Assembly (NCBI GenBank): GCA_012932295.1 | Contig: JAAONU010000009.1 | Location: forward strand, 3,546,197-3,610,196 | Length of the DNA stretch: 64,000 bases | Reading direction: 5' to 3' | DNA from: Cyclina sinensis | Taxonomy: Eukaryota; Mollusca; Bivalvia; Venerida; Veneridae | Shown here: positions 32,886 through 45,800 of the stretch, piece after piece | Numbering within the stretch: position 1 is the stretch's first letter | Layout of the letters: each line of letters begins with the position of its first letter | Position numbers and translations under genes: made by a program | The notes under the pieces: model-generated | Database searches by the model: none | Told to the model about the DNA's origin: nothing | Seen by the model: the letters and a program-made list of their open reading frames with translations, nothing else

Positions 32886-33800
32886 CGTAGGCACTCAAAG
32901 TTACTATTATGGCTTCTTGCAGATTATACCTATAATTATGTTGCATTGCTCTAATGTTTAATTATTATATAGTCTCTAGTTTTTATATATAGTTATGGAT
33001 TTTTAAGAATCATCAGTTATGAGTTCTTGGGTTTAGATCAGGTTCACAGTTGTCTTTAAAAAAACATTTTACTTTTGTAAAATAATTTGGTGAAACATTG
33101 AAAACCTGGTTTCGTTTCATGGTGGCTTTACATTTTGTACTTGTTTGCATCTTATTGATGGAAGTTTGCAAAACGTTACCTAGTGTTCCTGTTAGTGTTT
33201 CTTCTCTTTCTGATAGAATTTTGCACATGCTGATTTTTTTCTTATTCTTTAACAGGTTTTTTTCTTGTAGTGTTACTTACTTGCCTGTTACCTTTGATTC
33301 AGTAGAAATCAAGTTTTGTGATGGCAAATATTGTGACGCTTGCATGCATCTGTTATATGTACAATAACAAGGTACATTAAATGTTTGTACTGATGTGTTA
33401 TAAAGATATTCCTCTGAACAGAGATGCTTACAGATTAGGATGTTTAAACACATAGTTATAACATATAATATAGATATGTTTACAGCCTGCAGAATTTTTT
33501 TCCTTTTCAGTAGTTTGTTTGTTTCTGAAGTTTTTTTTTCAGTATATTGGGTGAATGTTACATTTCTTATTAAAGAAAATCAGTAAACTGAGGTCCGAGT
33601 TCATTGTCTTTAAGAATGAACTTGCTCCTTCTGTGATTTGTTTGAGTAGTTAGAACTGGTTAGTTCAAAACAGTTATTCTGTGTTATAAATATTCTGAGA
33701 CAGAGTTATGAAATATTTTTAGCTACAGCAGTTCCTATTTGGAGTTTTTTTTTTAAGTTACAAGGTTCTATAAGAATGGATGATATTTCTTCTCTTTTAG
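32886..33800 (+). other. Sequence upstream of the aminotransferase coding start
   Basis: AT-rich, with one stray 52-bp minisatellite unit (33143-33190). No convincing promoter elements are seen. The AG at 33799-33800 after 'tttcttctctttt' suggests a 5' non-coding exon further upstream. Confidence 0.45.
33143..33190. repeat. Solitary unit of the 52-bp minisatellite
   Basis: 'TTTGCATCTTATTGATGG', 'AAGTTTGCAAAACGTTACC' and 'TAGTGTTCC' match the array at 27.0-28.9 kb apart from a short deletion. It sits more than 4 kb from the array. Confidence 0.8.
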
Positions 33801-33812
33801 GGATCCTGGCAA

Positions 33813-33888
33813 ATGAGAGAGCAGAATGCTGAAAATTGTAAAACAGGCAACATGGATTCTATAGTGCCATACACCTGTCTTTTCATTG
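33813..33888 (+). CDS. Aminotransferase exon 1 (start)
   Basis: The acceptor is ttctcttttag at 33800 and the donor is CATTG/gttagt at 33889. Two in-frame ATGs (33813, 33852) precede DSIVPYTCLFI. One leftover base completes an Asp codon with exon 2. The gttagt donor is less common, and the exon rests on splice signals and frame, so it is less certain than the others. Confidence 0.55.
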
Positions 33889-36800
33889 GTTAGTCACTGT
33901 TGTTACATTATTTGTAATTGTATTATTATGGCTTTGTGAATACCTCTGTATTTGTATTAAATCTCTTATACAGATTTATTACTGTAATACTATTAATCAA
34001 ACATACAAGTTTGTTTTGGTACTGGACATCATTGATGCAAAGATCAAAAGGTGCTGAACAATGTATGACTTTTTAGTGTAGAATTAATCCTTAATGAAAG
34101 ACTAGGTCAAACTTAGAAAAAAAAACATCATTCTGTTGTAACTGTTGATTTTTTTAGTTTCCTAATTTATTATTACTGAAGTATCTAAATAGATTTAATG
34201 AAATTTCAAGAATGGCTGAAATAGTCACAGATTGTATCAGGGCTCTGGAAATTTGAAAATCTCAGAGCCCCTCTCCTATGAAAAACATGAAAATTAATTG
34301 GCCAAAAACAATGTTTAACATTAGTATGCCTAATATAATTATGCTTTCAAGGCTTTTCTATTATTAAAAGCCTGAAGGGGGCATATTATGTTATGGTCCA
34401 GGGTGTCCGTCTGTCCATCCATTAGCAATTTGGTTTCTGGAGGATAACTTGAGTACTCTTTGGCCTACAGCCTTTTACCTTGATATGATTATTGCTCACA
34501 TTGAATGAATGTCCCCTGTTGAGTTTGGAGTCAGTAGCTCAAAGGTAAAGGTCACATAGACCTTAACATTGAAAACCAATTCCACCATGTAACTGGACAA
34601 TCATTTGTTGTAGAGACTTCAAACTTTATATCTTGATTGCACACATTGAGTGGATGACCCGTGTACATTTTGAGGTCAGTATGTCACAACCTAAGGTCAC
34701 AGTGACCTAATGTTTAGAATCATTTACAACATGTAACTCGACAACCATTCATCATATAGATTTCAAAATTCATATAATGCATACATGTGAACTTTTCCCA
34801 GTGCCAAGTAGGGAGATCTGGCTCAGAAAGTAGAGAGATTGGGTCTGTCAAGTGGGAGATTTACCGACACAACATTATTTCTGGCATGGTCCAAGTACAG
34901 ATGCTAAAAAATGTACTGATAACAGAAAGAAACTGTTATCAGTTTAATATGTATCAAAAATAAACAGTAAACATTCATTATTTACACTGAATAGTCACTC
35001 TACCGTTATCAGTTAACAGTCAAATTTGTCTTATTTACACTCAAGTTGAACAATTTGGTACATTTTCTCTTTACTCTTCACTCTCTCCCTTTTGACACAT
35101 GCCTTTTCCACTACACCACACAGTTCCTTGGTCACATGGAAGTCATAACAGTTGGCAACAGAATTTCATGCACAACAATACATTCAGAGTCCTATTCGAC
35201 AGGCTATGGTTCGTTTGACTTTTGACAGTTTTGATACAACAGTACAGTACAATTTTTCAAGGTCTGTATTGCTTTCTGGCAGTGGAAGTACAGTAATTAC
35301 CAGTTTCTAGTCTCCCTTGTGTCTTCAATGCGTGCCTATTCTGCGTGGCAATTAACAACTTCATAATTGCAAGCGCTTAAAGAGTCAAACTGACAATATA
35401 TAAACAAACAATAAAAATTTCTAATACTAAGGACAAGGTGTAATTAGACTGGGTCTCATTTTCCAATACAGCAGCATGGTACATGTAGCGTTATCGGAAA
35501 ACCAGTCAAAATATTGTTTGCATTCATCAACATCACTCAGGTGTTTGTAATTTATAATAATTTTTTTTTTGAATGTTATGAAAAAAATCGGTAGAATGTA
35601 AGCCCCGAGCGGGAGGGGGATTTTGATTGCCCAAAATCGGTAGTCTACCACCAGAATCGGGAGAGTTCACATGTATGATAATGGTTGCACACATTGATTG
35701 ATTGACCCCTATTGGTTTTGGGTCAGTAGGTAAAAGGTCAAGGTCACATAGACCTTAACATTGAAAACCATCTCTGTCATGTAACTTGACAATCATTTGA
35801 TGTACAGACTTCAAACTTTACGTCATAATTGCACACATTGAGTGGATGACTCCTATACATTTTGGGGTCAGTGTGTCAAAGGTCAAGGTCATAGTGACCT
35901 AAATGTTTAAAATCATTTACACTCTGTTACTTGACAACCATTTGTCTTAGAGACTTCAAAATTCATATAATGGTTGCAAACATTGAGTGAATGACCCCTA
36001 TCGATTTTGGGGTCAGTCGGTAAAAGGTCAAGGTCACATAGACCTTTACATTGAAAACCATTTCCACCATGTAGCTTGACAATCATTTGTTTTAGAGACT
36101 TCAAACTTTACATCATGATTGCACTCATTGAGTGGATGACCCTTATACATTTTGGGGTCAGTGTGTCAAAGGTCAAGGTCATAGTGAACTAAATGTTAAA
36201 GAATCATTTACACTCTGTTACTTGACAACTATTTGTCTTAGAGACTCCAAAATATATGTAATGGTTGCACACATTGAGTGGATGACCCCTATACATTTTG
36301 GGGTCAGTGTGACAAAGGTCAAGGTCATAGTGACCTAAATGTTTAGAATCATTTACAGTCTATAACTCAACAACCATTTTTCATAGAGACTTCAAAATTT
36401 CTTTAATGGTTGCACACATTGAGTTAATGGCCCCTAGTGATTTATGGGTCAGTAGGTCAAAGGTAAAAAAAATCGAAATTTAAAGCAAATCATTTAATTT
36501 TAAAGCCTAAGATTTCCTTCCTTATATCACAAGTGCATCATACTTAGGAAAAGCACCCTTCGGCATATAATGCTAGGGCTAGCAGTGCTCTTGTTGAAAA
36601 ATATGAGCAATTCACATCACTGACAACTGAAACTGAATTATAATGCTTTACATTAAATGTTGTTGACTTCGCGAAAAATTTTTTTTTGTTCAAATTGAAA
36701 GTTAAAGACAGATTTAGGGTCAATTTCATGATGTTATATTGTTTCAACACCGACTAACATAGTCAGTTGACTAGCTGCCAATCAAGCACACTTAGTGACG

Positions 36801-39800
36801 AGTTAATTAGTTAAGTGGCCACTGGTCACAGTGGCAATTTAACAGTAGGTGTGATAGGTGTGAAGGACTGCATTAGGGACCGATTGGGATTTAGGTGTTG
36901 AATTTTGGTGTTTCAATGATAAGTTATGCGTAAATATGATTTTTTTTATACCCCTAAACAAAGTTTGGGGTGTATATAGGAGTCACCCGGTGGTTGGTTG
37001 GTCGGTCAGGTGGGCGTACTGTCTGGTGTTCTGTTGCAATTTCCTTGTCCAGAGTATAACTTGAAAACTAATGGTTTTAATTCAGTGCAACTTCATACAA
37101 TGGTCGAGCACAATGAGAGGAAGTGCAGTGTTTAAGAATCATAAATACATCTTCACTATTAGCAGAGTTATTCCCCTTTGCTGGTTTTCCTAGTCTGGAG
37201 CATAACTTGAAAACTAATGTTTGGAACTCAATGCAACTTCATACAATGATAAAGCAGAATGAGAGGAAGTGCAGTGTACAAGAGCTATAACTCCATCTTC
37301 AGTATTTGCAGATTATTGCCCTTTGTTGGTTTTCCTTGTCCGGAGCATTACTTGAAAACTAATGGTTGGAATTCAGTGCAACTTCATACAATGGTCAACC
37401 ACAGTGAAAGGAAATGCACTGTACAAGGACAATAACTGTCTTTATTTGCCCACAACCGTTAACTCTATTTCAATTCTTTTACAAAATATTCTGTTACTAA
37501 TACTCCTCAGTTCTGAAGCAGTCTTGCAGGGGTATTAATCACATTTAGTGATAGCTCTAGTTTTTTTTTTTGGGAAATATATGGACGAATTTTTTAAAGA
37601 GATTTTGGACATGAAATCGGTCAAGGAAGCCAAAATTCAGTAAAAACTGACAAATTTTCGGTTTTCAGGAGCCCTGAGGATTGTATACATACAATATAAC
37701 TGGAAAGTTACTTAAAAGATATGACAATTTCAGATGCTGGTTGGCAGGATTATGCTGAGGCAGCAACTTATTGTTTAAAGTGTGGATCAAATCAAAGCAA
37801 AATTGTTGATGAAATCAGATCCTTCTGGGTGAATGATGAGAATAAAAACAGTGTTCTACCATGTCTCTCTGTAAGAACTGGCCTTGACCTTTATCTTAGG
37901 GTAATGAACTTTCCAGCAGGGTCAGAGGTCATTATGTCGGCAATTAATATACCAGATATGGTGAGAGTTGTAAAGCATCACAACTTAAAGGTAGGTCTAT
38001 TATAAAGTTATTCACATGACTTGAAGACTTAAGGTCAGTTTGTGTTTACTCTACTTTAGTTAAAGTAATTTATTGCAGTTCCTTTTTTATGCTACCTCAA
38101 AGTATCTTGTGTTAACATTTTACAAACTAATTTACCAAATCAATCTTTGGTGATAGAAACCAAACTCTAAATTTAAAATGTTAAATTGCATACCATATGT
38201 AGAAATGAATGGCAGTATTTTTGTTCTGAAATGTAACTTTAATTTTCAGGTTACTATTCCCAGAAGGGGGATATTGTAATGGCATTGTCCATCCATCCTT
38301 CCGTCAGGATCCATATCTTGGAACTGGCTTGTTACATTTCTGGCCAGAGTGAGCTTTTAATTGTCATACCCCAATGTCCGGTGTGCGTCGTGCGTCGTGA
38401 GGCGTCAACTATTTCATTCAAACCACATCTCCTCTGAAACCACTGGGCCAAATTCAATGAAAGTTCCTTGCATGAAGCTCGTCGAAAGTTATTCAAAGAC
38501 TTCAATTCCATGCAGAACTCTAGTTGCTATGGCAACTTAAAGGAAAAAATTTGAAAATCTTTTTGTCTGAAACCACAAGGCCTGGAGCTTAGATATTTGG
38601 TATGAGGCATCATCTAGTGGGCCTCTACTAAGATTGTTCAAATTATGACCCTGGGGTCAGAACTGGCCCCACCCTGGGGGTCACTTGATTTACATAGAGT
38701 TTTATAGGGAAAACTTTAAAAATCTTTTTGTCAGAAACCGCAAGACATGGAGCTTAGATATTTGGTGTTGAGCATTGTCTAGTAGACCTCTACCAAGATT
38801 GCTCAAATCATTGCCTCTGGGTAAAAATTGGCTCCGCCCCAGGGGTCACATGTTTTAGATAGAGTCAAATAGTAAATTCTTTAAAAATCTTCTTGTCAGA
38901 AACTGCAAGGCCAGGAGCTTAGATATTTGGTATGAGGCATCATCTAGTGAACCTCTACAAAGATTGTTCAAATTATGACCCTGGGATCAGAACTGACCCC
39001 GCCCAGGGCTTACTTGATTTACATAGAGTTTTATAGGGAAAACTTTAAAAATCTTCTTGTAAGAAACTACAAGGCATGGAGCTTAGATATTTGGTGTTGA
39101 GCATTGTCTAGTAGACCTCTACCAAAATTGTTCAAATCCTGGCCCCTGGGTCAAAACTGGCCCCGCCCAAGGGGTCACATGTTTTACATATAGTTATATA
39201 GCAAAAAACTTTAAAAATCTTCTTGTCACAAACCGCAAGGCCTGGAGCTTAGATATTTGGTATGAGGCATCATCTAGTGGACCTCTACCAAGATTTTTCA
39301 AATTATGACCCTGGGGTCAGAACTGGCCCTGCTCTGGAGGTCAGTTGATTTACATAGAGTTATAGGGAAAACTTTAAAAATCTTTTTGTCAGAAACCGCA
39401 AGGCATGGAGCATAGATATTTGGTGTTGAGCAGTGTCTAGAAGACCTCTACCAAGTTTGTTCAGATCATGGCCTCTGGGTCAGAATTGGCTCCGCCCAAG
39501 GGGTCACATGTTTTACATAGAGTTATATAGTAAATTCTTTAAAAATCTTCGTCAGAAACTGCTAGGCCTGGAGCTTAGATATTTGGTATGAGGCACCATC
39601 TAGTGGGCCTCTACAAAGATTGTTCAAATTATGACCCTGGGGTCAGAACTAACCCCGCCCAGGGCTTACTTGATTTACATAGACTAGAGTTATATAGTGA
39701 AAACTTTAAAAATCTTCTTGTTAGAAATTACAAGGCATGGAGCTTAGATATTTGGTGTTGAGCATTGTCTAGTAGACCTCTACCAAGATTGTTCAAATTT

Positions 39801-42800
39801 TGACCCTTGGGTCAGAACTGGCCCCGCCCTGGGGGTCACTTGATTATATATATAGAGTTATATAGGGAAAACTTTAAAAATTTTCTTGTCACAAACTGCA
39901 AGACCTGGAGCTTAGATATTTGGTAGTATGCACTGTGACCACAGTGGGATCATCCCACCTCCCCTGGGGGTCACCCCCCCCCCCCAGCCCAAATTTTTTT
40001 TTTATTCTCAGTTTTTAAAGTTTTTCGCTATGGCAATAAAATTTGGACCATTTGTACAGTTTTCAAAATGATTTCAAAAACAGTATTCCTTGACCTATGT
40101 TTTTGACCTACTGACATACTTTTTTGTGTTTTAGCTACAACAATGAAATTTGGACCATGTGCACAGTTTTTCGTTTCAATTTCAAAAATGTCATTGCATG
40201 ACCTATATTTTTGAACTACTGACCTACTTTTTGTTTTTGGAGCTATGGCAATGAAATTTGGACCATGTGTACAGCTTTTTGTTCCAATTTCAAAAACGTC
40301 ATAGCATGACCAATATTTTTGACTTACTGACCTACTTTTTATCCCCCCGCCAAAGGCGGAGGGGATATTAGAAATGCCTTTTGTCTGTCCGTGTGTCCGT
40401 GCGTCTGTGCGTCCGTGCGTCCGTCCGAAACAATTTTGTCCGGAGCATAACTCCAAAACTACTTGAGGGATTTTATTCAAACTTCATACACTGACAGAGC
40501 ACATTGGTAGGTAGTGCAGTGTGCAACTGCAATAACTCTACCTTGCCTTTTTTTTAGAGTTATTCTGCTTTATCAAATTTACTTGATAAATTTTGTCCGG
40601 AGCATTGCCTATTTTTAAGAGTTATTCCCCTTTATCAGATTTACTTGTTTACATTTAAAAAATCCCAGCATATACATGTATATCTAATTCTTGAATTCTT
40701 GAACTTATTATCCCCTGGCCAAAAGCGGAGGGGATATTAGAAATGGTCTCTGTCCGTCCGTGTGTGCGTCCATTCCAGTTTTGTCCGGGGCATAACTCCA
40801 AAAGTACTTGAGTGATTTTCTTCAAACTTCTTATACTGAAAGAGCACATTTGGAGGAGGTGCAGTGTGTAAGAATAATAACTCTACCTTGCCTACTTTTA
40901 GAATTATTCCCCTTTATCAGATTTAATTGAAAACTTTGTCTGAAGCATAACTCCAAAAGTGCTTGAGCGATTTTCTTCAAACTTAATACGCTGACATAGC
41001 ACATTGGTAGGAAGTGCAGTTTGCAAGAAAAATAACTCTACCTTGCCTATTTTTTGTGGGATTTTCTTCAAACATTATTACATTGAGTGTTTGAAAGTAC
41101 AACCTTCAGGTAGCTTCTTCCCGGCGGGGGGATTAACCATGTGTAACATGGCTCTTGTTCAAATTATATCTCTGGGGTCAAATTTGGCCCCACCCCGGAG
41201 GTTAATTAATTTTACATAGGCTTATATAGGGAAAGCTTTGAAAATCTTCTTGTCTGCAGCCACAAGGCCCTGAGCCTTAAGATTTATTGTGTAGAGGTCT
41301 ATAGGGAAAGCTTTGAAAATCTTCTTGTCTGCAGCCACAAGGCCCTGAGCCTTAAGATTTATTGTGTAGCATTGTCTAGTCGATCTGTACCAAGTTTGTT
41401 CAAATTATATCTCTGGGGTCAAATTTGGCCCCACCGCAGAGGTTAATTAATTTTACATAGGCTTATATAGGGAAAGCTTTGAAAATCTTCTTGTCTGCAG
41501 CCACAAGGCCCTGAGCCTTAAGATTTATTGTGTAGCATTGTCTAGTGAATATGTACCAAGTTTGTTCAAATTATATCTCTGGGGTCAAATTTGGCCCCAC
41601 CCCAGAGTTTAATTAATTTTACAAAGGCTTATATATGGAAATTTTTGAAAATCTTCTTGTCTGCAGCCACAAGGCCCTGAGCCTTAAGATTTGGTATGTA
41701 GCATTGTCTAGTGGACCTCTACCAAGTTTGTTCAAATTATACCTCTGGGGTCAAATTTGGTCCCATGCTGGGGTCAATTGATTTTACATAGTCTTATATA
41801 GTGAAAACTTTGAAAATCTTTTTGTCTGAAGCCACAAGGCCCTGAACCTTAAGGTCTGGTGTGTAACGTTGTCTAGTGGCGTCTACCAAGTTTGTTCAAA
41901 TTATACCCCTGGGGTCAAATTTGGCCCTGCCCTGGGGGTCTGTTGAAATTAAAAAGGCTTATATATGGAAAACTTTGAAAATCTTTTTCTGAAACCACAA
42001 GGCTCTGATCTGTAAGATTTGGTATGTAGCATTGTCTAGTGGACCTCTATCAAGTTTGTTCAAATTATGCCTCTGTGGTCAAATTTGGCCCTGCCCTGGG
42101 GGTCAATTGATTTTACATAGGCTTATATACTTTATAGAATTTAAAAAACTTCTTGCCTGAAACCACAAAGCCTACAACTTAGATATTTTTAATGATGCAT
42201 CAGCTCGAAGTCATCTACCAGGTTTGTTCATATTATGCCCCTTGATTGAAAATGGGCTCTACCCTGGGGGTCACTTGAATTCATATAGATTTATAGAGGG
42301 AGAATCTTAAAAGAGCTTCTGATGTTTGCTCAACAGCAGACCCAAAGGCAAAGTATTCAGGTGAGTGATCTAGGCCCTCTTGTACCAAAAAAGTGCTTTA
42401 TTATTACAGCTGCATTAATATAAACTTCTATTTTAATTCTAATGTTATCACAAAACAGGTTGAATTATCCGACTAACATCGAGTTGAAAACAGATTTTAC
42501 TTTGTCCTAAAGTAAACCGGGCATGTTTTTTATTTTGAGTGTTATATACCTGAATATTGTTTAAAATATGAAAGTATTCTTATTTCAAGCTATAGTTTAA
42601 TGTTTAAACTTTTAGAAAATGTCTTATTAAAATTGCCATGACTTGTGGTCTTATAGTTATGGGATACTTAACTTTGTGTCATGTGTGATATTTTATCATT
42701 CATTAGAGTGGCATATCTCTGTTATCTATGGTGTGTTAATGCCCTTTCCAGTAGGGGATTTTATTGTTTTGCAATAAAAAATCTTACTTGTTTATATGAA

Positions 42801-45800
42801 AATTTCAGTCTGGATGCACATCTAATAACTAGCTGGTTACATTTTAATAAAACTTGGGACGAATAATTTTGTCCAGAGCATAACACAAAAACTATGAGAG
42901 GTATCAAGACCAAACTTCATAGGTAGTTAGATTTCATTAAGGGGCAGTGCTTAGCACAAGAACCATAACTCTTGCTTTATTAATTTTTGAGTTATTGCCC
43001 TTTGAAATTTCTCATACTTATTTTTTGTCTGGGGCATATCTCACCAAGTATAAGAGTCATCAACCTGAAACTTTATAAGTAGATAGATCTCATTGATGAG
43101 CTGTGCAGTGCATAAGAACCATAACTCTTGCTTTATTAATTTTTGAGTTATTGCCTTTTGAAATTCCTCAAACTTATTTTTTGTCCGGGGCATATCTCAC
43201 AAAGTATAAGAGATATTAACATGAAACTTTATTGGTAGATAGATCTCTTTGAGGAGAAGTGCAGCGTGCAAGAACTATAACTCTATTTTGTTAGGAGTTA
43301 TTGCCCTTTGTTATTTTTCATACTTTAAAAAAAATACATATTAAACAATAGCCCTTTTGGAATTGGCATTTATTCGGGGAGCATCCATCGGTTTTACCGA
43401 TTTCTTGTTAAAAGAGAATTTCCATCCAGAACCATATCTTAGAACTGGTTAGTTACATTATAATTAATTTTCGAATTAATGTATATATGGATGAGGGCAT
43501 GAATCACTTGAAATACCATGAAAATCAACCTGTAAATTTTAGAGTCATGGCACTTTGTTACATTTATATACATGTAGTCTCATCATAGAATCATTGTATA
43601 GGAAAATTTCTGTCTGGGGCCATATGTTAGAACTAATCTGTCCATTGATTTGTATCATTCAGTGGAGAGGGGGGGATATCAATTCAAGGATTTTGCTTGT
43701 AATTATTCAAATTGTGTTAAAGTGTTGATTCTTTCAGGTGGTGCCTTTGGATATATGTATTGAAACAACTGAACCAAAAATAGAACTTTTGCCACAACTA
43801 GTCACTGAGAAAACTGTTGCAATTCTTGTCGCTCATGTCTTCGGGAAATGGTGTAATATGGATCCAATTATCAAAGCTGCTCAGGAATACGGTCTGGTTG
43901 TCATAGAAGATTGTGCTGAAGCTTTTTGCGGGTTTGAACGTCTAGGTGATCCAAGAACAGACCTTTCTTTATTTAGTTTTGGCGTCATAAAGTATTTCAC
44001 AGCCTTCGGAGGTGCAATAGCAAAAGTTAAGGACAGTAATGTGTTCACAAAAATGATTGAGGTGTACAAGACATATGCAGAACAGACTAGATGGGAATAT
44101 TTCAAAAAGACATGTAAATGTTTGACTGTGTATTTGGCTCTTGTATGTCCATATATAAGTCAGTCAATAATGTACCTGTGCAGATCATGTAACATGGACC
44201 ACAAGCTGCTGTTTATGCGGATGTTACGTGGATTCCCAGACCAGATGATCCGGAAAATCAAACACCGCCCTAGTGCACCGCTGCTCAACATGCTCCTCAA
44301 AAGGCTGAAAGATTTCTGTGAGGCTGATTACAACATAGGTTGGTAGGAAAGGTCCTGTCTGCAGAAACTGAAAGTGATGCACTATAACATTACTTCTGTC
44401 ACTGTGGTTATTGATTGCAAAGCTTCATTTTTAGCTCAACATTTTTCGAAGAAAAATTCGAGTAATTTCTACAGTCATGGTGTCATTGCTGTTTCTGTTG
44501 CCGTTCCCGTCCGAAAACTTTAACATAGATCATAATTTTTTTTTTTTTCTTAATGGATTGTGTTCATACTTGGACACAACAAACCTTTGGACAAAACCTT
44601 CAAGGAGACCAGAGTAAACTTGACCTTGACTCATAACTGACAATCACCTTCAAGGTCAGATTATTGAATTGTGCTAAAATTGGCCATAACTTTGTTATCG
44701 ATAGCTTGATTGTCCTCATACTTGGACATAACAACCCTTTGGACATGACCTTCAAGTAGACAAGACTGAACTTGACCTTGCCTCATAAATGACCTTTATC
44801 TTCTTGGTCAAATTATTGAATTTTGATGAAATTGGCTAAAACTTTGTTATTAAAAGTTTGATTGTCTTCATACTTGGACAAAACAACCCTTTGGACAAGA
44901 CCTTCAAGTAGACCAGACTGATCTTGATCTTGACTCATAAATGACCTTCATCTTCAAGGTCAAATTACTGAATTTTGCTGAAATTGGCCATAACTTTTTT
45001 ATTAGAAGTTAGATCATCTTCATATTTGGGCACAACAACCCTTTGGACAAGACCATCAAGAAGACTAGACTGAACTTGACCTTGACTTATAAATTACCTT
45101 CATCTTCTAGGTCAAATTACTGAATTTTGCTAGAATTGGCTATAACTTTGTTATTTATAGTTGGATTTGGACAAACAACACATGACAAAACTGACATGTC
45201 GAATAATTCAGGTATGACCTTAACCTAAAATGACCTTGACTGTCAAGGTCAAATGCTTGAATTTTGCTTAAATTGTCATAACTTTGTCATATTAACAGAT
45301 TTTATTAATTCTTGGACAAAACAACACTCAAGACAAAACTGACACATTGAATTATTCAAGTTTGAATTTGACCTTAAAATGAACTTGATCGTGAAACTCA
45401 AGTTATTGTATTATGCTTAAGTTGTCATAACTTTGTTATTTATTTATGGATTTGATTCATACTTAGATAAAACAACACTTATGACAAAACAGACATGTTA
45501 AATTATTTATTTATGACCTTGGCCTTAAATTGACTGACTGTTAAGGTCAAGATATTGAATTTTCATTTATTTCCAGATTTGATTCATACTTAGAAAAACA
45601 ACACTTATGACAAAACTGATATCTTGAATTTTTAAAGTATGACCTTGACCTTAAAATCAACTTGACTGTCAAGGTCAAGGTAATGAATTTTGCTAATATT
45701 TTGATAATTTTGTTATATATAGACAGATTTGATTCATACTGGGACAGAACAACAATGAGAACAAAACCGACATCGTGAATAATCAGGTGTGACCTTGATC

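Noticed and set aside
33098..33367. 89-codon plus-strand open frame before the aminotransferase gene
   Set aside because: It overlaps a stray minisatellite unit and shows no family pattern.
40028..40480. 150-codon minus-strand open frame
   Set aside because: It spans the 115-bp modules and a GTCC-run stem-loop head; repeat-derived (GRTHGRTDARTHGQT comes from the GTCC/GTGC run).
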